A stretch of DNA of 64,000 nucleotides from Metellina segmentata (Eukaryota > Arthropoda > Arachnida > Araneae > Tetragnathidae). Location of the stretch: NCBI GenBank assembly GCA_947359465.1, contig OX375876.1, forward strand, positions 85,272,359 to 85,336,358. Direction: 5' to 3'. This document shows, piece by piece, positions 56,208 to 64,000 of the stretch; the first letter of the stretch is position 1; each line of letters opens with the position of its first letter. Both the position numbers and the translations under genes were made by a program. Under the pieces are notes generated by a model, which saw only the letters and a list, made by a program, of their open reading frames with translations, was not told where the DNA came from and ran no database searches.

Positions 56208-56215
56208 GTGATGAC

Positions 56216-56657
56216 CAATCAACTCTCATATATCAATTCGGAATCCATTCTTTGGAAATTGTAACTGGCGACGTTCTGCAATCGTATTCGAAACACATGT
56301 CACGTTCGGAACATGTGTAAGAAACACATTCCACCGTAGAAACACTACCGACGCCTATATTTGCTTGATAGAAAATGTCTGTTGTGGGGAGTTACATATA
56401 GTGCAGTTAATAGTGCTTAACAATTGATGGGCACCTTGATTATTATTATGTCTCCTCGGTGTTTAACTTTTACAAATGCAATTTTTTTCTCCTTTGTGGA
56501 AGACGTGAAAATTAAAAATTAACAAACTTAAAATGCAGATTTCCCATTGTATTTCAAAAATCGTTTAACATTTCCCAGACCCAATGTAGACCTTTATAAG
56601 AGAAATAGTAATTTCAGAAAAATGAAAAGTTCTCTGGAAATTCCGGGTAATTTATTT
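56216..56657. other. Unannotated interval
   Basis: No supported feature. Confidence 0.4.
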
Positions 56658-56825
56658 TTGGTAATTTTTTAAAATTAACGTCGTATTAGAGCAAAACACA
56701 GGCATTGACGACGGCCCAGGATCAATCCCTTTTGGGAAAGATCCGAGGAGGACAACATGTAATTTTGAACCACGGTCGGATGACAAGGCAACACCTGAGC
56801 TGGCACCCCACTCTCCAGACTGGTA
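56658..56825 (-). repeat. SINE-A 3' half, minus strand
   Basis: ATTAACGTCGTATTAGAGC, GACGACGGCCCAGGATCAAT and GAGCTGGCACCCCACTCTCC are the reverse complement of the SINE-A body. The head is absent. Confidence 0.9.
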
Positions 56826-56981
56826 ATTCCAGGATCCCATAGTCATGGAAGTATGTACCATGTGTGGTTGAGTTTGGTCCAGTGGCACTTTCACCACCTC
56901 TTAACACTTGAAGTGTTGATGTTGAAAAGGAGGTTAGCGCCCAAAACTAAATTTTGCAGGTCAAGCAAGTTGGAAGGTTTT

Positions 56982-57140
56982 ACTTACGAAGTCCAGTTCC
57001 GAAAAAAACCCCACAAGATGTCACTAACGGAAACTTGATCACACTTGGCTCTAAGGAGGTAATCCTTAGAGCCAAGTGTGATCAAGTTTCCGTTAGTGAC
57101 ATCTTGTAGGTTTTTTTTTTCGGAACTGGACTTCGTGAGT
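56982..57140. repeat. Long near-perfect hairpin, 76-bp arms, 5-bp loop
   Basis: The arms 56982-57057 and 57063-57140 pair almost completely around the loop GGTAA. The inner 50 bp (from ACAAGATGTCACTAACGG to GGCTCTAAGGA) look exact. The only differences are a small indel in the A/T run and one base near the outer end. Confidence 0.95.
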
Positions 57141-58675
57141 TACGGACTTGCCTTCTTTTTCCCTGTTACTGGCATTAGAACTTAAAAATCATTTCAATTT
57201 TTTCGAAATTTGCCGCTTACCTTCTTTTCAATGTCGACGCCTCTCTTGTTTAACTATAACTTCCCGGTAGAATGGAAGAATAAGTTTATTTTTTATCACT
57301 AAGACATCTTTTTATCTAGTAAAATATCTATTCACTGAAGAATGCGCCATTTTAATCGTAAAAATCGACTTAATAAGTTAGCCTTTTGACATATCGTTAC
57401 TTAGCTTATAACCTTCATGCATGAGATAAATCTCACACATGGGAAATTATTCTCAGCTTGATATGATCTAAATATGCGCCAGAATTTATTCCAAACGCCG
57501 CTTTTTGTTCAGAAAAGTATGACGAGAGTGACGTTAATTTATACGCTTCTACTATTTCATCAAAAATTGAAATTAAACAGATTTTCTCATTTAGTTTTTG
57601 AAAAATTAGTTACGGCTCAAGCGTTGGGAACCACTGCTCAAACTAATCAGCATACTTAAAAAAGAACGAAATGCTTTTGTGCACGCTCGACCCTTCTACA
57701 GAGTCTCAAATATTCTTATTTATTCAAATATGGGAAAAATCTTTTGATCGAATCTTATTAATTTTATATCCAATGTCTTGACGTGTTTGACTATTTAATT
57801 TGAAATTGTTTTTAATGGTCTTCTAGCAGAGAGTGAGAAATACATTACAACTTCAGTTGGTCCAAAAGTACTTCGTAGTTTAAATTCGAGATGCACTGCT
57901 ACATATTTAGTTTTCGGTATATGAAGCAGAGTTGGCGTGTGATCTCTGTACACACCTACACTCTGTTTCTTCAATTCATACCAAATTTGATATTATTCTT
58001 TAGAAATCTGCTGGTAGCATAGACTAATTAACTCCGTTCTATTTATCCTAGGTGTCTAGAGAGGGCTAAAAACAAATCAGAATCCCAGGAGATTGTTTTA
58101 CACCTATTGCTGGAAAAACAATTTTTCCACAAAATTATATTTAAATAACTTTAATTTCATTACTTATGTTTCAGCTTATTTTTTATTCATTTTCGAAACA
58201 TTAAAAACATTTAGTTTTGCATGACATGTTTTGCAATTCAACGAGTCTAGTTAATGTGAAAAGCGCAAGCATCACTGATAATAAGTTTTATTTTACTACT
58301 TGGCATCTGGCAACTCCAAAATGACTTGTTTCATTTTCTAATTTTATACGAACTATTTATTTTGTACAAAGCAGTGGAAAAGGTATACGAGTTTCTATTT
58401 TCTTGAGTTTCTTGGAGGTCTTTTAAAATGAAGATAATCATTCAATCCGAGGGCATTCCATATGTAACGGACGTATCATTGGACGATAAAAGCAATTCTC
58501 ACTATTACATAATTCAAATATGTGAATTATTTTTTTTGGTATTTATATAGAGGATAACTATCTCTAAAAGTATCACTAATAAATATTTTAAAAACAGAAA
58601 TAGAGTTAATACTTACTTTGGAGGTGTAATTTTAATTTTTTGGTCTTCTGGTTTACTTAAGCGTGGAAATGCACC
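57141..58675. other. Unannotated AT-rich interval
   Basis: No supported feature. A 61-codon plus frame at 57474-57659 has no recognised domain. Confidence 0.4.
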
Positions 58676-58810
58676 CGAGCAACGCCGGGTACTTCTGCTA
58701 TTCTACTATATTGCAAGCTATATTTGTGGTGTGGCTTTTTCACCATAGCCTACCGCAGGTGGGCTGCTTGTCAATTTTTGGACTGCGCCATTAAACCGAA
58801 ATCAAACTAT
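58676..58810 (+). repeat. Helitron-like 3' end and LINE tail fragments
   Basis: CACCCGAGCAACGCCGGGTA and CTTCTGCTAT (58671-58705) resemble the GC hairpin end of the Helitron-like copies. GGGCTGCTTGTCAATTTTTGG and CTGCGCCATTAAACC (58748-58796) are a decayed LINE-type tail. Confidence 0.5.
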
Positions 58811-59767
58811 CCAGGGTTATATCACTCCGATTTAAAATATTTTGCGTTGAAAAACAAGCCCATATATCGCAGTAAAGGTATGTATTAAGATACATTAAAT
58901 TTGTATTTTATACCATGGTCTAAGATTATTTACGAACTTGGAACTGTAATGAAAATAGCTAGGTATATTTTATGCAAATAGGGGTGCATAAAAATAGGAA
59001 ACCATCGACTTTTGGTAACTGCAACCACGGGGAGAGTGGATTCTCTTTCAATATATTCCCCAACAATTTTAATGCCTCGTTGGGACGTTCCTAATGTCAT
59101 CATTATTCCCCGCTACAGTTCGGTTTTTCTCCCTTCGCTTTATTTCGTCCTATTCTTTCTTCCCTGGAGCCTTTCGATTATTTTTTAATATGCACGTGGC
59201 TGGGCAAATAGCGCTGTCTGTGACGCAGAAGTTAACCTTTAGTGCTTACTTATCGACTTCCAAAAATACGAATCCGCCTTAACAGCACCAAAAGATATTC
59301 TTTCTTTTCTAACCTGTAGGGTTTTTTGCCGCCTTTTTTTGAATCGCTTTTTTTTTCCGCTTTCCATTTTGTTTTTGGCTAAGGTACCCCTCCGTTACGG
59401 TTTCTATGTTTAGCTGTAACGTGAAACTTCGTGTCCCTTCTGGCTCTATATATGGAGAGGCGGCCGAACTATCTTCTCGCATCTGTTAATTTCTCTCCGA
59501 AAGATAGCTCGCTACAGCTGCTATTAGAAATGTCGAACTGTTACAAGGGAGTTGTCAGATCTGATGGACGAGTCCCCAGTGGGAATGACATGTCACTGGC
59601 GGATTTCGTTCCACACGATTCGTAGATTGCATGTAAAATCACTTCCCCGTCTCTTGATTTCATCAATCGCAAATTTTGACACCTGGATTCCTTGCAATAT
59701 GTTACGGAATATGCGGCATTCATAGTGCCATTTGATACTCCAAAATTAAAATAATTTTTATGCTTCA
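58811..59767. other. Unannotated interval before the 66-bp array
   Basis: Somewhat GC-richer at 59090-59660 with pyrimidine-rich stretches. Short frames at 59094-59282 and 59431-59625 lack recognisable domains. Confidence 0.35.
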
Positions 59768-60556
59768 ATGGCCAGAGATCTGGCCAAATTACGCCGAATT
59801 TTCAGTTTACAATCTAATGTTCAATTTAGCCATTTTCGAGATACAGCAGATTGTAATCTAAATATAATTAATGTACAATCTAATGTTCAATTTAGTCATT
59901 TTCGAGATACAACAGGTTGTAATATAAATATAATTAATGGACAATCTAATGTTCTATTCAGTCATTTTCGAGATACAGCAGGTTGTAATCTAAATATAAT
60001 TAATGCACAATCTAATGTTCAGTTTAGTCATTTTCTAGATGCAGCAGGTTGTAATCTAAATATAATTAATGCACAATCTAATGTTCAGTTTAGTCATTTT
60101 CGAGATACAGCAGGTTGTAATCTAAATATAATTCATGTACAATCTAATGTACAATTTAGTCATTTTCGAGATACAGCAGGTTGTAATCTAAATATAATGA
60201 ATGGACAATCTAATGTTCAGTTTAGTCATTTTCGAGATACAGCAGGTTGTAATCTAAATATAATGAATGGACAATCTAATGTTCAGTTTAGTCATTTTCT
60301 AGATGCAGCAGGTTGTAATCTAAATATAATTAATGCACAATCTAATGTTCAGTTTAGTCATTTTCGAGATACAGCAGGTTGTAATCTAAATATAATTCAT
60401 GTACAATCTAATGTACAATTTAGTCATTTTCGAGATACAGCAGGTTGTAATCTAAATATAATGAATGGACAATCTAATGTTCAGTTTAGTCATTTTCTAG
60501 ATTCAGCAGGTTGTAATCTAAATATAATTAATGCACAATCTAAATATAATTTATGA
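59768..60556 (+). CDS. 262-codon repeat frame (doubtful gene)
   Basis: Begins MARDLAKLRRIFSL, then eleven 22-residue repeats of the type QSNVQFSHFRDTAGCNLNII, and ends QSKYNL. There is no signal peptide, membrane segment or known domain. Each repeat has one cysteine and one histidine. Differences between units are mainly amino-acid changing (R to L, T to A, I to M, N to H, V/G/A at the last residue), with few silent ones, which argues against selection for protein. A non-coding minisatellite whose unit happens to be open is the simpler reading. The start at 59768 is the first ATG in frame. Confidence 0.2.
   Translation: MARDLAKLRRIFSLQSNVQFSHFRDTADCNLNIINVQSNVQFSHFRDTTGCNINIINGQSNVLFSHFRDTAGCNLNIINAQSNVQFSHFLDAAGCNLNIINAQSNVQFSHFRDTAGCNLNIIHVQSNVQFSHFRDTAGCNLNIMNGQSNVQFSHFRDTAGCNLNIMNGQSNVQFSHFLDAAGCNLNIINAQSNVQFSHFRDTAGCNLNIIHVQSNVQFSHFRDTAGCNLNIMNGQSNVQFSHFLDSAGCNLNIINAQSKYNL
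59810..60535 (+). repeat. 66-bp tandem repeat, eleven units
   Basis: Each unit begins CAATCTAATGTTCA and contains AGTCATTTTCGAGATAC and GCAGGTTGTAATCTAAATAT. Units 4-6 and 8-10 are identical to each other base for base by eye, so a 198-bp block was duplicated as a higher-order unit. A partial twelfth unit follows. The period is divisible by three. Confidence 0.97.
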
Positions 60557-62509
60557 AATATATCGGTGAAAAATAGAAAAGGGGCCTAATTGCTGATTTT
60601 GAGTTGTGTACAAATCACACTTCAAAGTAATGAAATATAATAGAAAGAGTGCCACTAGTCTTCCTATCAATGCGTTATGAAGGAATCGGAACAATGGAAA
60701 GTATTTTTTGAACGGGGGCTGTTTAAAATACTTAAATAATAAAAAAATCTATAACTCTAATTCAGGTGTACTAAAATCTTGTAATTGCCCCTTTATTTCT
60801 GTGCCTTGGTGAAAAAGCTTTTGTGAACGGATCCATCAACAGATCTTTTAAATTTGGAAGATAAAACCAAATTGGATTTGTTTGATTACTAAAATTTGAC
60901 CTTTCTGTTAAACTATGTCTTATAATATGCTATTGCAACTGGAACTCAATGTAACAGCAACATATTCTTATGAGTGAAATATACATGCGCGATAGCTGGG
61001 AGCCTTATCAATTTAACGTATTCTTTTAAAATTCACTTACAGACGGTTGGATGGAATGTAATTTATTTTGCGTTTTGTGGTCCCAGTGTTTTGCCATGAT
61101 AAGTTGTTTGTTTCAAGACTGATTCAATGTCGGTCTATAGATACATTCACTTCAGCTGCATAATTCTCTTAGCCATCAAATCTGCTTGCTCATTTTACCC
61201 GCATTATGCCAACTTGATCATTTTTGTCATAAAAGTAAATTAATCTATTTAGCAAATACTGTAATTTGTTATTTCGCAAATACCGTTAAATCGATGCAAT
61301 AAAAATCGGTAAAGCCGAAAGGGATAAAACGTGAACTAAAGAGTGAACTTGAGAGCAGTAAATAAGATCGCCTCGAAAGAAGCGATAGTATTGATAACGA
61401 GTTGGCAGGGGGGGGGGGAGGAAACCACGGCGATCATTCATGGTTTTGCGTATGAAATCGACTGATCCAATTTATAAAGATTGAAATGTTTGAATACAGT
61501 TTAAGGAAGATTTCACAATTTTTATAATAGCATATGTTAAAAAGAATAACAAAAAAATAATTGAAAACTTTATGCATTTTTTTATAATTTAAATAATTCT
61601 TTAATTAAATAACGAACTTCAAATTACAAATATTTATTAAAATTTTAAAATACATGGACTATTTCTAAAATTTTTCAAGAAAAGTTTTGGAGGCCAGTTT
61701 ATCCCTGACCCTGAGTTCCGGCCTACTTGGCCGTCGTGTAGTGAACAATGACCCCAGAGCGTCAAACCAAACTAACCCTGGCCACGAGTTCAATCACCAT
61801 CTATAATTTTATTTCCGTTAGTCATCTGCTCTACATTGGAGCCATTTTCTAGTTATCTGTCGTTCTGCATAATAGCCCACAATGGCGAATCTGCTTACCA
61901 TAAAGAACAGTTTAGATGCTCTTAATGTGTTCATTTTTTTTCAACACACTATTTGAATAATCTTTCGACGCCGCACGTATTTCTTCGGGGACTAGTTAAA
62001 TTGATATTGAGACAGATGTTTCTTGCCCTTTTTAGAAGGCTTTTTGGTATAGTGCCAGATGGGGCTGCCTTTTTCTTATAAACGCGTCTAGAATTTTTAG
62101 AATATTATGTTCCTCATCTCGTGCATTTTTATAGTATTTTATATTGCTATGAGAGGACCCTCTCATTAGCAAAGAACTCGGACATGAAATTTCTTCTTCA
62201 CGCTCATAAATAAGTTTGTTCAGTCTTCAATTATTCATGATATATTTCCATACTTGGTCATTGTATTAGGATTTTCCAGGAAGCACTTTATTTTCAGCGC
62301 AACCATTTTTCTAGAAAATTGTGTTGGTTTTTTTAATTTGTTTATAAAAATCCATTAAGCGGGTTTGAAGATCGAATTTCTTTCCGTAAGTCATTGGCAT
62401 ACAGCTATATAAGTGCAGCTGATTTTAACTGGCTTGGACGATCGTGCCAACTTTAGGGAAATTATTCGGGGGAGCAAGTCTTTTTCCAATCACTCTACAC
62501 AGGGTGTTT
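60557..62509. other. Unannotated AT-rich interval
   Basis: No gene or classified repeat. A G-run (about 12 G) lies near 61410. A SINE-like patch (GGCCTACTTGGCCGTCGTG, 61721-61739) is too short to classify. Confidence 0.4.
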
Positions 62510-62970
62510 TTAAATTAACTGTCCATTATAGTGAAAAAGTCGAATAAGGACTTTCTTTTCTAGGTTTTTATGAATCATGCTGACCTCCGAAGAAATAATA
62601 TCAATAACTGAAGCGCGTCTGCGGCGTTTTAATCTACGAAGAGGTGAGAGAAGAGTTAAAATTTCGAAAACCATCTCAATTATATGATCAGAACTCGTAC
62701 CTCTAAGTCTCTTAAGGAGGGGTTTTGTTGAAGCAGATATGTACAAAATGAGATAACAGCCTTGATCGTGTGGTGGTTAAGATTTAACCTGATAGTTTTG
62801 GGAAAAGGTTTTCCATGCTGCCACTGAACGTTGGGATTTGTGCGTTGATATCCAAGGCGGCCATGATGAATTGTATTAATATTTATCGTTTTCACGCATT
62901 TTAAATTCATTTCACTACCCAGATTATGTTTGAATTGTGATGCTAGTAAATCGACATCAATAAACTTCAT
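62510..62970 (-). other. Two overlapping unassigned frames
   Basis: Minus-strand frames 62680-62970 (96 codons, GRLGYQRTNPNVQWQHGKPF) and 62510-62746 (78 codons, basic run RRLKRRRRAS) overlap by about 65 bp. The sequence ends at ACACAGGGTGTTTTTAAATT (62500-62519), which looks like a DNA-transposon terminus, but I find no matching inverted end. A decayed transposon is the likeliest explanation. Confidence 0.25.
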
Positions 62971-63057
62971 TTTTTAGAAACACCTTTCTTTTTTTCACTT
63001 GACAAATATGAGAATTTTAATGCAAATGTGTAAAACTTCCATGTTTTCTTCGGTGTT

Positions 63058-63211
63058 GGCTATGGTACAGTGGACTCGCCGGCAACCTCTTGTAGGGTTG
63101 ATTCCTCTTTTGCGTCAGTAAAACTTGAATTGTGTATGACGTCTAATCACTTGGCGTTGTTTTGCACAGCTTGGCAAAATATATCCTTTGAAACACAAAA
63201 AACTCTCAACC
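63058..63211 (+). repeat. SINE-B copy
   Basis: GGTACAGTGGACTCGCC, B box GGGTTGATTCCTC, TTGCGTCAGTAAAACTT, GCACAGCTTGGCAAAATAT and a CTCAACC tail. Confidence 0.82.
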
Positions 63212-64000
63212 ATTGCTCAGCCATGCTGTTATAGGACCACAACTTGTAGTTGGGTCACAATTCAAATGCTGTCGATTTTTTTTAAGTTCTATAAATACTT
63301 TCTCTTTGATTCTGGATGAAACCTTCAAACCGTAAAATGTTTTTTTTTTTTTTTGTGGCTTTGCTATTTCTCTAACCCATTTTAATGTTTCCTATTCTCG
63401 CAGTTTCGCAGGCGTGTTCCCCCTATATTAACGGCTAGTTAGAAAACCGTTTGATAATCTGGTCGCTCCGTCGGGAATACAAAGGAGATTAATGAAAAGA
63501 TTTTGGCTTCTCTCCAAACGCAGTGTGTTACCATACCGAAAAGAAGCGACTCGCCAGCAATTTCGGTGGGCAGCAGACGAAGCGAATTATTTATTTACGT
63601 CTATCAAACCATCAGAAATGAGCAGAGAAACCCCTTTTTATGTTCTGATAAAAATTATAACCCCCTTTTCCATTATTTTTCACTCGCATCGATTTTCTAC
63701 TGAGCGGCCGCAATCTTTTATAGATGTTTCGGATTGATCTGTTCGAAATTATTTTTCTGACGATTCGCTTTCATTCAATTAATTATGTTCCGAATAGAGT
63801 TGCTGTGAAATTGCTTCCACTTGATTTATAAGTTAAAAAACATCAATACATCGGAAGCTTTAAATAGCAGTTCCATTAATGAAAGGACGCACTTAAATGC
63901 GAAAGTCATGAGTTCTCGAAAATATCTTTTCCTCTGAGGATTGTTACTGCATTGAGTTTTAATGACGCGCTCGATCTCAGATATAGAAATGAAACAATTT
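63212..64000. other. Unannotated interval with one unassigned frame
   Basis: An 81-codon plus frame (63492-63737, starting MKRFWLLSKRSVLPYRKEA) follows a pyrimidine-rich segment ending TCTCGCAG at 63407, which resembles a splice acceptor, but in-frame stops intervene. No domain is recognised. A poly-T run lies at 63341-63354. Confidence 0.2.

Noticed and set aside
59810..60535. CRISPR-like or satellite centromere array
   Set aside because: No repeat/spacer alternation, and only eleven units, far too short to infer a centromere.
61400..61420. G-run as a possible G-quadruplex regulatory site
   Set aside because: A single homopolymer of about 12 G without spaced G-tracts or nearby gene gives no functional support.

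Overview
The window reads as gene-poor, AT-rich animal nuclear DNA. No operon, Shine-Dalgarno/RBS, rRNA or convincing tRNA gene is visible, and no complete host protein gene can be supported. It is dominated by tRNA-derived SINEs, relic Tc1/mariner and hAT transposons, MITEs, Helitron-like elements and a LINE 3' end. The combination fits an arthropod. The SINE sequence looks to me like families of orb-weaver spider genomes, but that is recollection, not a search result.

Two abundant SINE families organise the window. SINE-A has a tRNA-like head with a B box (GGTTCGAATCC) and a body ending near TAGTACGACGTTAATTAAA. SINE-B has a different tRNA-like head and a tail ending TTGCGCCATAAAACCCC plus ACCAACC repeats. 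The SINE-B tail is shared with the 3' end of a LINE at 42737-43198, so that LINE (or a relative) is the likely source of its mobilisation machinery. Several SINE-A copies keep exact or near-exact 12-17 bp target-site duplications, so insertion boundaries can be read directly.

Layout. 1-13 kb: SINE relics, a fold-back mariner (2431-3162), a mariner relic (4975-5390), a Helitron-like element (7917-8389) with a second copy at 11621-12080, and a deleted Tc1-type element (12281-12857). 13-24 kb: SINE clusters, a three-level nested insertion (18300-18985), a TIR MITE (21066-21314), a deleted Tc1/mariner-superfamily element (22124-22724) and a SINE with a duplicated head (23193-23560). 24-31 kb: a hAT MITE carrying a 21-bp repeat array, a frameshifted unknown coding relic (25805-26440, minus), an exact 4 x 68-bp tandem repeat, and a large hAT with a transposase relic (28579-31056) splitting a SINE-A. 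32-40 kb: a hAT MITE, an unclassified 2.0-kb DNA transposon with repeated GGTCATGTATGTGAC motifs (33454-35478), a Harbinger-type MITE and another hAT MITE inside a SINE-B. 40-48 kb: dense SINEs and the LINE insertion. 48-55 kb: a SINE-free stretch with a weak candidate terminal exon followed by an old degenerate tandem array (49384-50440). 55-64 kb: a hAT deletion derivative with a perfect 8-bp TSD, a long near-perfect hairpin, and an 11 x 66-bp array that stays open as a 262-codon frame.

Nothing here looks like a set of host genes working together. The functional relations I can support are between mobile elements: LINE tail and SINE tail, full-length and deleted hAT copies, and older elements serving as targets for younger ones. 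The strongest candidate for something undescribed is the transposon at 33454-35478.
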